Shown here in pieces: positions 20,157 through 30,437 of a stretch of 64,000 bases of DNA (position 1 is its first letter; each line of letters begins with the position of its first letter). The notes below the pieces were generated by a model. It was not told where the DNA came from, did not search any database, and saw nothing but the letters and a program-made list of their open reading frames with translations. The stretch is from Mesostigma viride (taxonomy: Eukaryota; Streptophyta; Mesostigmatophyceae; Mesostigmatales; Mesostigmataceae), in assembly GCA_009746045.1 (NCBI GenBank), contig RPFO01000702.1, forward strand, positions 310,001-374,000. Direction: 5' to 3'. The position numbers and the translations under genes are program-made.

Positions 20157-21359
20157 TTATCTATCAATTTCCCCAAAAACTATATCAAGGCTCGAAATGA
20201 TAGTTACTACGTCAGCCATTAAATGGCCGCGTGCCATAAAATCAAGCCCTTGTAAGTGAGCAAATCCTGGGGCTTTGATACGGCATCTATAAGGCTTATT
20301 AGTTCCATCTGCATATAAATAAACACCAAATTCTCCTTTTGGAGCTTCTACAAAACCATAAGCTTCTCCTGCGGGGACATTATATCCTTCGGTATATAGC
20401 TTGAAATGGTGAATCATAGCTTCCATTGATTCCTTCATCTGCGTCCGTGATGGTGGAGTTATTTTAGCATCTAATGATTTAACAGTGCCTATCGGGATTT
20501 TTTCTATACATTGTTTGATAATTTTAAGCGACTGGTACATTTCTTCTATCCTAATTAGATACCTATCGTAACAGTCGCCGGAAACTCCTATAGGAATATC
20601 AAATTCCATTTCATCATATACTTCATAAGGATTAGACTTGCGAAGGTCCCATTCAATTCCAGACCCCCTTAACATCGGACCTGAAAAACCCCAGTCCATA
20701 GCCTGTTTCTGGCTAACAACTCCGATCTCCACAAGTCTTTGTTTCCATATCCTGTTGTTAGTTAACAATGTTTCAACATCAGCTAAACATTGTGGAAACT
20801 TTTGAACAAAAACTCCTATGTCATCAAGCAATCCATCAGGAAGGTCAGATGCTACCCCCCCTGGCCTAAAATAATTAGAGTGCATGCGAGAACCAGAAAC
20901 CCTTTCATAAAACTCCATAATTTTTTCACGTTCTTCAAATAACCAGAGAAGAGGTGTAGTAGCTCCTAGATCTACGGCTTGAGTACCTATGTTTAGGGTA
21001 TGGTTTAAAATTCTTGTAAGTTCAGAAAAAAGAACCCTTATGAATTTAGCACGCCTTGGTACTTCTATCTTTAAGAGTTTTTCCACAGCGAGTGCATAGG
21101 CATGTTCCTGGCACATAGGAGAGACATAATCAAGGCGATCAAAATAAGGAACTGCTTGCGCATATGTTTTATGTTCAATTAATTTTTCTGTTCCTCTGTG
21201 GAGGAGCCCTATATGAGGGTCGGCTTTATTTATAACCTCCCCGTCCATTTGCAGGATAAGGCGCAAAACTCCGTGCGCAGCGGGGTGCTGAGGACCCAAA
21301 TTAATGGTAGTTAGTTCCTTATCATCTTTATGCAAATATTCTTCTTCGCTTACTGCCAT
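20157..21359 (-). CDS. nuoD: NADH-quinone oxidoreductase subunit D
   Basis: 49-kDa-type subunit that with NuoB forms the quinone site of complex I. The 400 residues show [25 protein letters not shown]-like [32 protein letters not shown] and the C-terminal [15 protein letters not shown] with FGEIDR at the end. Length fits the stand-alone NuoD rather than a NuoCD fusion, and nuoC lies 12 bp upstream. Confidence 0.97.
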   Translation of the reverse strand: MAVSEEEYLHKDDKELTTINLGPQHPAAHGVLRLILQMDGEVINKADPHIGLLHRGTEKLIEHKTYAQAVPYFDRLDYVSPMCQEHAYALAVEKLLKIEVPRRAKFIRVLFSELTRILNHTLNIGTQAVDLGATTPLLWLFEEREKIMEFYERVSGSRMHSNYFRPGGVASDLPDGLLDDIGVFVQKFPQCLADVETLLTNNRIWKQRLVEIGVVSQKQAMDWGFSGPMLRGSGIEWDLRKSNPYEVYDEMEFDIPIGVSGDCYDRYLIRIEEMYQSLKIIKQCIEKIPIGTVKSLDAKITPPSRTQMKESMEAMIHHFKLYTEGYNVPAGEAYGFVEAPKGEFGVYLYADGTNKPYRCRIKAPGFAHLQGLDFMARGHLMADVVTIISSLDIVFGEIDR

Positions 21360-21371
21360 ATAGTTATATAT

Positions 21372-21974
21372 TTATTCCTGTTTTGTTGCCTTTTCGTCAC
21401 CAGGCAAAATATTTTTCTTAGATCCATGCCAAGGCGAGGTAAAATCAAAATTCCGAAATTCTTGCTCCAGTAACACCGGCTCATATATAACTTTTTCTAG
21501 TGTTTCATCATACCTAACTTGCACATGACCGGTAAGAGGAAAATCTTTACGTAGAGGATGCCCCTTGAAACCATAATCAGTTAGAATACGTCTTAAATCT
21601 GGAGCATCTTTAAATTCGATACCAAACATATCAAATATTTCTCGTTCATACCAACAGGCGGCACTATAAATTGAGGTTATTGAATTTAAAGATTCATCTT
21701 CTGCTATCCCAATTTTTAACAGGACTCTTTTATTGAGTTTCAAGCTTAACAAGCTATATACAACTTCAAAACGCTTATCACGTTCAGGAAAATCAGCTGC
21801 AAAAAGGTCCGTTAGAACTGTAAACCTTAATTCTTTATTCTGTTTCAAGAACTCAAGCACATTGATAAGGTTTTCTGGTAATATTTTATAGCCAATAAAA
21901 TTACCTATTGAAAGCTTGGAAAATTCTAATTTTTCTGTTTTTAAAAAATTATCAATAATCTCTATAGGCTGCAT
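21372..21974 (-). CDS. nuoC: NADH-quinone oxidoreductase subunit C
   Basis: 30-kDa-type subunit of the complex I peripheral arm. The family signature ERE(I)FDMFGIEFKDAPDLRRIL and the GHPLRKDFPLTG motif are clear. The 200 residues are typical for alphaproteobacteria. The gaps to nuoB (2 bp) and nuoD (12 bp) indicate one operon. Confidence 0.96.
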   Translation of the reverse strand: MQPIEIIDNFLKTEKLEFSKLSIGNFIGYKILPENLINVLEFLKQNKELRFTVLTDLFAADFPERDKRFEVVYSLLSLKLNKRVLLKIGIAEDESLNSITSIYSAACWYEREIFDMFGIEFKDAPDLRRILTDYGFKGHPLRKDFPLTGHVQVRYDETLEKVIYEPVLLEQEFRNFDFTSPWHGSKKNILPGDEKATKQE

Positions 21975-21976
21975 TA

Positions 21977-22498
21977 TTAACCTTTAAATCTACTGGTTCT
22001 TTTAATTTTCCTCTGCAATTGCATTAATCCGTAAATTAACGCTTCAGCAGTGGGAGGACAACCCGGGACGTAAACGTCAACTGGCACAATCCGATCACAA
22101 CCTCTTACTACTGAATAAGAATAATGGTAATAACCACCGCCATTGGCACAACTTCCCATAGATATAACATATTTAGGATCAGCCATCTGATCATAGACTC
22201 GGCGCATTGGAGCTGCCATTTTATTAGTAAGTGTACCTGCAACTATCATAAGATCAGCCTGCCTTGGACTAGGACGAAACAGAAAACCGAATCTGTCCAT
22301 GTCATAGCGAGAAGCTGCTGCCTGCATCATTTCAACAGCGCAGCACGCTAGACCAAAAGTCATAGGCCACAACGAATTTGCTCTAGCCCAGCTAACTAGA
22401 TCATCAACCTTAGCTAGAACGAAACCACGGTCTGATAGTTCTTCTTTAAAAAAATGATCCTGGGAGGGCATCATGTTTTCCATCGCTGTATCCCTCAA
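21977..22498 (-). CDS. nuoB: NADH-quinone oxidoreductase subunit B
   Basis: Carries cluster N2, the last iron-sulfur centre before quinone. The ligands are in [19 protein letters not shown] and [10 protein letters not shown]. The 173 residues are the standard size. Two ATG codons (four codons apart, M-R-D-T-A-M) could serve as start. Confidence 0.97.
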   Translation of the reverse strand: MRDTAMENMMPSQDHFFKEELSDRGFVLAKVDDLVSWARANSLWPMTFGLACCAVEMMQAAASRYDMDRFGFLFRPSPRQADLMIVAGTLTNKMAAPMRRVYDQMADPKYVISMGSCANGGGYYHYSYSVVRGCDRIVPVDVYVPGCPPTAEALIYGLMQLQRKIKRTSRFKG

Positions 22499-22513
22499 AT
22501 TATGCTCTGCTAA

Positions 22514-22888
22514 TTATTCCCATTCTAAGGCGCCTTTTTTCCATTCATAAATAAATCCAATAGTTAGCACTACCAAAAAAACTATCATTGACCAAAAACC
22601 AAACATACCTATTGCCTTTAAATTAATAGCCCATGGGATTAGAAAGGCCACTTCTAAATCAAAAATAATGAATAAAATTGCTACCAGATAAAAACGAACG
22701 TCGAACTTACCCCGGGCATCTCCAAAAGCGTCAAACCCACATTCATAACTTTTAAGTTTATCTTTCTGAGGAGTTTCTTTAGCAAAAATTTTAGGTAAGA
22801 TAATTACAACTAAAGAAATGAAAGCAGCTATACTAAAAAAAACTGCAATAGGTAAATACTCAACAAGAATTTTTGGGTTAGGATGCAT
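22514..22888 (-). CDS. nuoA: NADH-quinone oxidoreductase subunit A
   Basis: Small membrane subunit of complex I with three transmembrane helices. The 124 residues include [44 protein letters not shown], of which YECGFD and the FDLE loop are the family hallmarks. It is the first gene of the nuo block, facing rplM across a 287-bp divergent intergenic region. Confidence 0.96.
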   Translation of the reverse strand: MHPNPKILVEYLPIAVFFSIAAFISLVVIILPKIFAKETPQKDKLKSYECGFDAFGDARGKFDVRFYLVAILFIIFDLEVAFLIPWAINLKAIGMFGFWSMIVFLVVLTIGFIYEWKKGALEWE

Positions 22889-23108
22889 TAATTTTATTCT
22901 CTAATACATTATTGACTCCTTATCCCTTAATTGCTACACTAAAGACGAAATATTGGCAACAGAAATTAACCACATAGCTAAAAACTCTATATCTCTTTTA
23001 TGTTATTTAAGCCGCAGGACTTAATCGATATATTATAAATGATTCGATATATAAATAAAATGTTTTAGCAAAATAAGCTCGAAAAAAACCACATCGCAAA
23101 AATTCTCC

Positions 23109-23138
23109 TTGACATCATATGTTATAAACTGTTATTTA
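23109..23138 (+). promoter_or_regulatory. Sigma-70 promoter of rplM-rpsI
   Basis: A consensus TTGACA, an 18-bp spacer and TATTTA lie about 38 bp upstream of the rplM start codon. Confidence 0.55.
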
Positions 23139-23175
23139 TTATGCACAAAATATCTAATTTAATGAAAGAACTGGT

Positions 23176-23649
23176 GTGAAAACTTATTCAGCAAAACCAT
23201 CTGATATCGATAAAAAATGGTGGATAATTGATGCAAAAGATCTAATACTTGGCCGTCTTGCAAGTCAAACAGCTATACTGCTTCGTGGTAAGCATAAGCC
23301 TACATTTACCCCTCATATGGATTGTGGTGATAATGTAATTATTATTAATGCAAAACACGTACATTTAACCGGTAACAAAGCTGATCCAAAAAATGGTAAG
23401 ATGTATTATCGCCATACTGGATTTCCAGGTGGAATCAAGGAAACAACCGCTGGAAAAATTCTTTTAGGAAAGTATCCTGAGCGGGTTGTAAAAATGGCCA
23501 TTAAAAGAATGATAAGCAGAAACAGTTTAGGCGCTAAGCAACTTGGTAACTTGTATGTTTATGCAGAAGGTGTACATCCGCATGACGGGCAGCAACCTAA
23601 ATTACTCGACCTCGCAAGTAAAAATCCGAAAAACAAGAATAACAAGTAA
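23176..23649 (+). CDS. rplM: 50S ribosomal protein L13
   Basis: Large-subunit protein of 157 residues, normal for alphaproteobacteria. Motifs include [35 protein letters not shown], and [11 protein letters not shown]. Translation starts at GTG; no ATG is available in frame nearby. rpsI follows after 5 bp in the conserved L13-S9 pair. Confidence 0.97.
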   Translation: MKTYSAKPSDIDKKWWIIDAKDLILGRLASQTAILLRGKHKPTFTPHMDCGDNVIIINAKHVHLTGNKADPKNGKMYYRHTGFPGGIKETTAGKILLGKYPERVVKMAIKRMISRNSLGAKQLGNLYVYAEGVHPHDGQQPKLLDLASKNPKNKNNK

Positions 23650-23654
23650 TAGCC

Positions 23655-24143
23655 ATGGAAGTATCAATACTCGAAAAATTAGATGTAAACGCAAAAGTTG
23701 CTGATACCGCAGTTGTAACAAAATCTACATTTCATAAAGCCAAGAAGCTACTTCCCGGGGGCGGTGCATACGGTACTGGAAGAAGAAAAAATTCTGTAGC
23801 CAGAGTTTGGGTAAAACCTGGAAAAGGTGTGGTAATTGTTAACAAAAGGGATATGTCTGATTATTTTCCTCGTGAGTCATATAGAAAGTTAATATTACAG
23901 CCCTTCGTTGATACTAACACTTCTGGGCAGTATGATGTAGTTTGCACAATAAAAGGAGGCGGAACAACAGGCCAAGCTGGTGCTATTATCCATGGCATCG
24001 CTAGAGCCTTAGACTGTATTTCTGATGATTTCCACACAGCGTTGCGTAAAAATGGTTTTTTAACAAGAGATTCAAGAGTTGTAGAACGTAAAAAATACGG
24101 TAAACGTAAAGCCCGTAAAAGTACTCAATTCTCTAAACGTTAA
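23655..24143 (+). CDS. rpsI: 30S ribosomal protein S9
   Basis: Small-subunit protein whose basic C-terminal tail reaches the P site. The 162 residues include [37 protein letters not shown] and the invariant terminal [17 protein letters not shown]. The N-terminus is about 35 residues longer than in E. coli, as is usual in this class. Co-transcribed with rplM. Confidence 0.97.
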   Translation: MEVSILEKLDVNAKVADTAVVTKSTFHKAKKLLPGGGAYGTGRRKNSVARVWVKPGKGVVIVNKRDMSDYFPRESYRKLILQPFVDTNTSGQYDVVCTIKGGGTTGQAGAIIHGIARALDCISDDFHTALRKNGFLTRDSRVVERKKYGKRKARKSTQFSKR

Positions 24144-24367
24144 AATTACATTTTGGCATTATTTTTCTAAATTGAGCATTTTATTAAAGCTTCAATACTT
24201 GGCTGATACCAATTGCGCTTTAATATCACACTCTTAAGTACGGTGGTAATTATTGAGTAATGTTCAATTAAGAGGTTTGCTAGATACATGGTACAATATC
24301 ATATATGGTCCTTGTGTTAAGCAGTTTCTAGTAAATAGCTGTAACGTTTTGATTTTATTACCAAAAT

Positions 24368-24444
24368 GGCGGGGTAGCTCAGCTGGTTAGAGCAGCGGAA
24401 TCATAATCCGCGTGTCGGGGGTTCAAGTCCCTCCCTCGCTACCA
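24368..24444 (+). tRNA. tRNA-Met (CAU)
   Basis: A 77-nt cloverleaf with encoded CCA. The D arm is AGCTCAGCTGGTTAGAGC, the anticodon stem GCGGA/TCCGC encloses ATCATAA giving anticodon CAU, and the T arm is GGGGGTTCAAGTCCCTC. The absence of initiator features suggests the elongator Met tRNA; an Ile2 tRNA with modified CAU cannot be fully excluded by eye. Confidence 0.9.
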
Positions 24445-24568
24445 TATTTACATAAAACTGATCTAAATTACTCCTCTAAAAAAACCAGTTCATATTAAAA
24501 AATATACAAAAATATTAAAATGCAAGTTGTTTATATTTTAAATATCTACTCCATTTTATGTTTATTTA

Positions 24569-25027
24569 TTGTTTATTGATCTAATGTTCATAGGAATTAA
24601 AGCTACAAAACCAAGAGTTGTGTTGTATCCAGTTAAGCTATTTATCATGCCATTAGTATTTTTGGCATTTTTTATAAAACAGTTAAATAGGATTGAAGAT
24701 TTTTTATTAGTTTTTGTATTAATAATTATTTCCATTTCTATCAATTTGAAACTGCTCCAATCTCCCCCAGTCCATACTGATAATAACACTTTAATTATAC
24801 CAGGTTCGCAGAAGCCTTTATTAGTAATAATTGCCATATTCTCGATAAAGTACTTGTTTGGATATATGAGAACTGTCAAGCCTCAATTGGCTCAGCAGTA
24901 TGAAATAATAGAACTTATAACATTAAGCTTAATGATAGGCATGACATTATCTAAAGCCCTTTTTTATTATAGATATGCAGTTCTAAAAGAGCTACAAGGG
25001 GTTAGAAAAAGAAAGCAATCAACTTAA
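24569..25027 (+). CDS. Integral membrane protein, DUF6622-like, with uncertain start
   Basis: About 150 residues with four or five hydrophobic segments. The middle reads NTLIIPGSQKPLLVIIAIFSIKYLFGY, resembling the PGSW-x-P-L block of DUF6622 membrane proteins. Function is unknown. The longest canonical start is TTG at 24569, and an ATG stands at 24584. The frame stays open back to an ATA at 24542, and the extra residues (ISTPFYVYLL) resemble the N-terminus of relatives, so the ancestral start codon may have been lost or replaced. Base composition is as in neighbours. Confidence 0.6.
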   Translation: MFIDLMFIGIKATKPRVVLYPVKLFIMPLVFLAFFIKQLNRIEDFLLVFVLIIISISINLKLLQSPPVHTDNNTLIIPGSQKPLLVIIAIFSIKYLFGYMRTVKPQLAQQYEIIELITLSLMIGMTLSKALFYYRYAVLKELQGVRKRKQST

Positions 25028-25077
25028 AAGAATAAATTTCCATCTTAGTCCTCCCCTTTCTCAAAAAAGTTAATATC

Positions 25078-25911
25078 ATGAACTACAAGTACAGTATAAG
25101 AAAGTATTTAATTTTATTATTAAGCCTATCAATCCAAAGTGCTTACGCTAACCAATTTACTGTCATTGTTTTGATAAGAGATATTATTCCTATTCTAGAG
25201 AAAGCAGATAAAAATACTCTAGTTGTTTTTGACGTAGATAATGTAATATCAACTCCAGCAGACTTAATAGGGAGACCCAAAGCACGTAAAATAAGGCAAG
25301 AAATTTTTAAGGAATACGAGAATAAATATGGTATCGAAAGAGTTAAAAAAATTCATGCTCTTTATATGTTAAAAGCAAAAGGAGAATTAGTTGAACCAGA
25401 CATAAAAACAATAATCTCTAGCCTACAACAGAAAGGTATCCCAACAATAGCATTAACTGCTAAAGGTACTGAGAAATTCGGCAGTATCGTAGATCCGATG
25501 AAGTGGAGGTTATCTCAGTTAGAAAAAAAAGGCATTACATTCATATATCCTCCCCATAACAAAAGGATATTATGGCAAAAAGAAGCTGGGTTTGAAAAGG
25601 GTATAGTTTTTTCCGGGAAACAATCCAAAGGGGAAGAGTTAGGCTATTTTTTAAAAAATGTTGTTAAGTGGAAACCTAAGAAAATAATTTTTGTCGACGA
25701 TAATGCCGATTATTTAAAAAGCGTAAGTTATATGTGTGAAGAAAACTCGATAGAGTTTATAGGTTTTCAATATCTAGCAGAAGTTTTTAATCAAGATAAA
25801 GAAATTAATCCAGAAATTGCTAAGATACAAATTAAGATACTCGACGAAAAACAAATTTGGCTTCAAGATAATGAAGTAGCCAATTATCTCAAAAATAACA
25901 GCCGACAATAA
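25078..25911 (+). CDS. DUF2608 exported HAD-like protein
   Basis: Protein of 277 residues with an N-terminal signal peptide ending near SAYANQ, so it is likely periplasmic. The first HAD motif is LVVFDVDNVIS (D-x-D), a Thr/Ser motif falls in TIALTAKG, and the third motif is KIIFVDDNADYLKSV. Together these place it in DUF2608, a HAD-superfamily group found mainly in intracellular bacteria such as Rickettsia, Legionella and Chlamydia. Substrate is unknown. No close operon partner. Confidence 0.78.
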   Translation: MNYKYSIRKYLILLLSLSIQSAYANQFTVIVLIRDIIPILEKADKNTLVVFDVDNVISTPADLIGRPKARKIRQEIFKEYENKYGIERVKKIHALYMLKAKGELVEPDIKTIISSLQQKGIPTIALTAKGTEKFGSIVDPMKWRLSQLEKKGITFIYPPHNKRILWQKEAGFEKGIVFSGKQSKGEELGYFLKNVVKWKPKKIIFVDDNADYLKSVSYMCEENSIEFIGFQYLAEVFNQDKEINPEIAKIQIKILDEKQIWLQDNEVANYLKNNSRQ

Positions 25912-26112
25912 AAACCTAAAGTTATTAATTGTAATTATTAATCAATTTATAGTATTATCAATAGTGTATTCTAAGCCAATAAGGAAGATTAAACTACACT
26001 ATAACCTTAAACCATAAGAAAAATAAAAAGTAATTTCAAATTTTAGTTGAATAATTTAACATGTTTATCTATTTTTGATTTAACTTAAGGATAAATACAT
26101 CAACCTGTTGAT

Positions 26113-29100
26113 ATGAATAATAATAAACCTTGTAAGAATATCGTTAACTACTGGAATGCAGTAGAAAGATTTACTCCTCATCATTTAGAAACAAAAAATA
26201 AATTAGGTTATGTAGAATCGATTCAACAAGAGGTTTTAAAAGAACACGATATTCCGTGGCAAAGCCGGCAACGTTTTTGTCATAAGCAAACACCAGATAA
26301 AACCTGGGTGTATAATGTATTTTTAGGTGCTGTAAATTACTCTGATATTACAAAGCTAATAAAAACCATGTTGGCAAATAATAAAGAAGATTATAATTTA
26401 CAAAGTAATAATAATGTCAGTTGTTTATGTACATTTCAATTAAACAATTATGGAGAAATATTAAAAGATACGTTTGCAATCCCTGAATATTTCATCTCTA
26501 TAGCTTGCCTTAATAAGAAACATAGCTACCCAAAAACTTGGCTTGATTTGACACCTAAAATACAGCAGCAAGTTGAAGATACTTACAAAAATTGGGTTGA
26601 TGTATTAAGCAACAGACCTAATCGTACTGTAAAGTTTGAAGACTTAAAAGCATTATTAACTGACATAATTAATGTCTCGGAGGTTTCTGACTTTCATAAC
26701 CTTATAAGAAACAACGCTATTATTTATTCCAGCCATATTCCAGTCCCTAATAGATTTAAAGATGATAAAGAAAAGGCTAAAGAAAAATTTTTAGATATTA
26801 AATATTATGAGGAAATATTAGAAACAATCACGGCTTCGGATTTAAATATTCTTAATAGCTTCTATCTAGATGATATTAAAATGGTTAGTAACGTTTTAAA
26901 TAACGATAAAGACACTATTGGCAGCGCATTAAGAGATTATTTAGGGCTAACTCCTAAAGGTAAAAAACATGATCTTCGGAAAGACAGATTTCAGTTAGAA
27001 CAATTATCAAACCCTGAGTTTTTACCGAGTTCTAGGTGGCCTGTTGGTAATAAACTAGCTTTGTCAATTGCACAACAAGTAGCTGTTAACCTTGCTCTTA
27101 GTGAGACTAGCGGTCTTTTTTCGGTCAATGGACCACCAGGTACTGGTAAAACAACTTTGTTGCGAGATATAATCAGCGAAATAATTACCACTAGAGCAAA
27201 AAATCTTGCTGATTTTGCAAATCCTAAAGATGCATTTAATAATCCAGAAAGTATATTAATTGAAGGATATAACTATAAAGTTTGGAATGTAGATGCTAGG
27301 TTACTTGGTCACGAAATAGTTATAGCTAGTAGTAATAACACTGCAGTTGAAAATATTTCCAAAGAAATACCTAGACTAGCTGAAGTTGATAAAAATTATG
27401 GCTTAGAATATTTTTCTGAAATTGCTACTTATGCTAACAATGAAGAATGTTGGGGAATTGGGTCGGCTGTTCTTGGTAATAAAATAAACCGTTCTATTTT
27501 TTTTGACAAATTTTGGAGTAAGTATCCTAGTAAAAATGGAAATAATGAGTTTGATAATAATTACGGGTTAGATTATCTATTGAAAACGAAAAAGCCTCAA
27601 TCTGATTGGGAAGAGAATAGGAAACAATTTTTATCTACTTTAGCAGAGTTTACGGAATTAAAACTAGAACTTATAGAGTTTAAAAATAAGCTTAAGGAAT
27701 ATGAGTCTTTTGATGAGGAAGAGGACAAAATTTTTAACCAAATTAATAAGGCTAATGATGAACTAAAAATTTCTCAGGAAAAACTCGAAAGCTACGAAAA
27801 TGAATTTGCCCAAATTGATACAATTACTCAACAGAAAAAATTTCAACTTGAGGAAATTAAAAAATTGGAACCTAAATGGTATTTAATGCTCTTTGAGTTT
27901 TTTAAAAAAGAAACTTCCCATCAAAAATGGTCAGATAAATGTTTAAGTATTATTGAGGAAATATCCAAATTATTTGAAAAAGCTCAAGAATTAAAGCCGG
28001 TTATATCGGATTTACGGAAGGTAATATCTAAGCTAGAAAGCAAAGTTTCTGATCTTTTAAAAAAGAGGGAGGAATTGATTGCGTCAACAGAAAGAAATTA
28101 TCAGTATATAAATTTAATACAGGATAAGTATTCGTGGTCTTCTGCAATACCAAATAAAAAATTTTGGCAATTATCAGATCAGGAGATACAGTTATCCTCA
28201 CCATGGATTCATAGCAAATTACAGGACGTCCGAGCTAGGCTTTTTGTAGACGCCATGAAACTACATTATTCTTTTATTATTAATTCATCGGATTGTATAA
28301 GTAATAATTTTAAAGCCATAAAGCAGGTTCTTACTTCAGGTAAATGGCCCTCAGATTCACAATATTTGTTAAAACATATATGGGCTGTTTTTTTTCTCGT
28401 TGTGCCTTCAGTTTCAACTACATTTGCTTCATTTAGCAAATTGTTTAAAGGTCTTAATGAAGCTGAATCTTTAGGTTGGTTACTAGTTGACGAAGCTGGA
28501 CAATCTTGTCCCCAGGAAGCTTTAGGAGCAATTTATCGTGCAAAAAAGGCGATAATAGTTGGTGATCCACTCCAAGTACAACCAGTTACTACAATGCCAT
28601 CAGCAATGAATGACACCTTATTAGAATATTACCAAGTGGATAAAACTTGGAGTGTTTTGGAAGAATCAGTTCAAACCCTATCTGACAGAGTAAATGTATA
28701 TGGAACAGAGATTATTAAAGATGCTAACAGCCAGTGGGTTGGGTGTCCTCTTCGTGTTCATAGGAGATGTATCGAACCAATGTTTAGCATTGCAAATAAG
28801 ATTGCTTATGATAATTTAATGATCCAAGCAACTACACAAAAAAGTTCTAACTTTGACCAAATATACTCTAGAAGCCAATGGTTCGACGTGCAAAGTAACG
28901 AATGGAATGGTCATTGGTGCGAACAAGAAGGCAAGGAAGCTTTTAAAATTATTCAACGTATCATAGAGCAAACTCATTCTTTACCAGATTTGTATATCAT
29001 CTCACCTTTTAAGGTTGTAGCTGATAAGATGAAGAAGCTATTAAAAGATAAATCCAAATATTTGGAAAGTAGATTAAAACCTGTAGAAAAGTCAATGCTG

Positions 29101-29394
29101 AGCAACTGGATATATAAATCAGTAGGGACAATTCATGCCTTTCAAGGCAAACAATCGGAAGGAGTTATATTGCTTTTAGGTGGCGATCCTTCCAAACCAG
29201 GAGCAATAAACTGGGCGTCCAATATTCCTAATATACTAAATGTTGCGCTTACTCGAGCTAAATATAAATTTTTTGTTATTGGTAACTATAAGCTTTGGTC
29301 TTCAAAACCTCATTTCCAAGATTTAGCAACTGTTATTCCTTTAACAAAAATAACTAATGAGATAAGCCACATAGCAGAAAAAGAGGAAGCATAA
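26113..29394 (+). CDS. Large superfamily 1 helicase (UPF1/COG1112-like)
   Basis: A 1093-residue ATP-dependent nucleic-acid helicase. Walker A GPPGTGKTT lies near residue 340, motif II VDEAGQ near 793, motif III GDPLQVQPV, motif IV ISPFKVVADKM, motif V GTIHAFQGKQSEGVILLLGG and motif VI NVALTRAKYKFFVIGN. A long charged coiled coil (about residues 510-660) is inserted between motifs Ia and II. The 330-residue N-terminal region (NYWNAVERFTPHHLE) is of unknown fold. Enzymes of this type occur in phage-defence and RNA-processing roles. It stands alone between a DUF2608 gene and a convergent nucleotidyltransferase, with no effector beside it, so function is open. Confidence 0.8.
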   Translation: MNNNKPCKNIVNYWNAVERFTPHHLETKNKLGYVESIQQEVLKEHDIPWQSRQRFCHKQTPDKTWVYNVFLGAVNYSDITKLIKTMLANNKEDYNLQSNNNVSCLCTFQLNNYGEILKDTFAIPEYFISIACLNKKHSYPKTWLDLTPKIQQQVEDTYKNWVDVLSNRPNRTVKFEDLKALLTDIINVSEVSDFHNLIRNNAIIYSSHIPVPNRFKDDKEKAKEKFLDIKYYEEILETITASDLNILNSFYLDDIKMVSNVLNNDKDTIGSALRDYLGLTPKGKKHDLRKDRFQLEQLSNPEFLPSSRWPVGNKLALSIAQQVAVNLALSETSGLFSVNGPPGTGKTTLLRDIISEIITTRAKNLADFANPKDAFNNPESILIEGYNYKVWNVDARLLGHEIVIASSNNTAVENISKEIPRLAEVDKNYGLEYFSEIATYANNEECWGIGSAVLGNKINRSIFFDKFWSKYPSKNGNNEFDNNYGLDYLLKTKKPQSDWEENRKQFLSTLAEFTELKLELIEFKNKLKEYESFDEEEDKIFNQINKANDELKISQEKLESYENEFAQIDTITQQKKFQLEEIKKLEPKWYLMLFEFFKKETSHQKWSDKCLSIIEEISKLFEKAQELKPVISDLRKVISKLESKVSDLLKKREELIASTERNYQYINLIQDKYSWSSAIPNKKFWQLSDQEIQLSSPWIHSKLQDVRARLFVDAMKLHYSFIINSSDCISNNFKAIKQVLTSGKWPSDSQYLLKHIWAVFFLVVPSVSTTFASFSKLFKGLNEAESLGWLLVDEAGQSCPQEALGAIYRAKKAIIVGDPLQVQPVTTMPSAMNDTLLEYYQVDKTWSVLEESVQTLSDRVNVYGTEIIKDANSQWVGCPLRVHRRCIEPMFSIANKIAYDNLMIQATTQKSSNFDQIYSRSQWFDVQSNEWNGHWCEQEGKEAFKIIQRIIEQTHSLPDLYIISPFKVVADKMKKLLKDKSKYLESRLKPVEKSMLSNWIYKSVGTIHAFQGKQSEGVILLLGGDPSKPGAINWASNIPNILNVALTRAKYKFFVIGNYKLWSSKPHFQDLATVIPLTKITNEISHIAEKEEA

Positions 29395-29424
29395 AATAAA
29401 GTTTTATTCACCTATTTTGTTTTC

Positions 29425-30168
29425 CTATAGAGGAAATTTGCGATTATTAATAATATCATTAGCCGCCTGCAGTTCTTCTTGCGTATTTATTCCTATCACT
29501 AAATGGTGATTTTTAGAGGTATAATAACTTACTTTTTCACCCGCATTGCTACAGATTTCTATTATTTCAGTTAAGTATAATTCGCTATTATTAACATTCC
29601 GAGACCGATTAATACAAGCAGGTAAATATTTTTGTAAAATACCTGGAGCAAAAGCCATTATTCCAGAATTACATAATTTTATTTTCTTTTCCAAGTCAGT
29701 AGCTACTTTAAATTCAACTATCTTTTTAAAATTCCCTCCGGCATCTTGGATTATTCTGCCATATGCATTTGGTTCTTCGTGTTTAAATGCTAATGTTACT
29801 ACCGCAGACCTAGAGGTCTCAAGATGATTGAATAATTCTGTAATTATTTCCGGGGTAATAAGCGGGTTATCCCCATAGATAACCGCATTTTGTATATTAT
29901 TATTGATTAAAGCACTAGCAACCCAGACTGCGTGCGCAGTACCAAGTTGTTCATTCTGCAGAGCAAACTTACACTGATTTGCAAAAGCAGATAGATATTC
30001 AGCTATGTGATCTGAATATACCAATATAATATCTTTAGTAACAGCATAGGCATTATCTACTACCATTTGAAGCATTGTCTTATCGCCTATTTTGTGCATT
30101 ACTTTGGGTAGATTTGATTTCATCCTACTACCTTTTCCGGCAGCTAAAATAACAATTTGTCTTTGCAT
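29425..30168 (-). CDS. GlmU-type nucleotidyltransferase, N-terminal domain only
   Basis: Sugar-phosphate nucleotidyltransferase of 247 residues resembling the UDP-GlcNAc pyrophosphorylase half of GlmU. Seen are LAAGKGSRMKSNLPKVMHKIGDK, EQLGTAHAVWVA, YGDNPLITPE, EPNAYGRII and CNSGIMAF. The left-handed beta-helix acetyltransferase half is absent, and the gene ends cleanly at about half the normal length. It would make UDP-GlcNAc only if GlcNAc-1-P comes from another enzyme or the host. It faces lpxC divergently, whose substrate derives from UDP-GlcNAc. Confidence 0.85.
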   Translation of the reverse strand: MQRQIVILAAGKGSRMKSNLPKVMHKIGDKTMLQMVVDNAYAVTKDIILVYSDHIAEYLSAFANQCKFALQNEQLGTAHAVWVASALINNNIQNAVIYGDNPLITPEIITELFNHLETSRSAVVTLAFKHEEPNAYGRIIQDAGGNFKKIVEFKVATDLEKKIKLCNSGIMAFAPGILQKYLPACINRSRNVNNSELYLTEIIEICSNAGEKVSYYTSKNHHLVIGINTQEELQAANDIINNRKFPL

Positions 30169-30437
30169 AAATTTATTTTAATTATATAGTAACTTTAAAA
30201 GTTAGTAATATTGGGGAATATAAAGCCAAGCCCCCCTAAAATTCAAGAGAATAATAACAGATTCCAGAGCAAAACCTAGCTTTTTATTTTGCTTAATAAC
30301 AAAATTTTAGACGAAGTATTTTAATTTTAGCCACTAGCTATTACGTATGAAACATTACGTAATAAAATTTTATTTGCCATTTATATATTGCAGCCCCTAG
30401 AATTCAGACATTAAATATTTTTTACATTAGTTAACAA

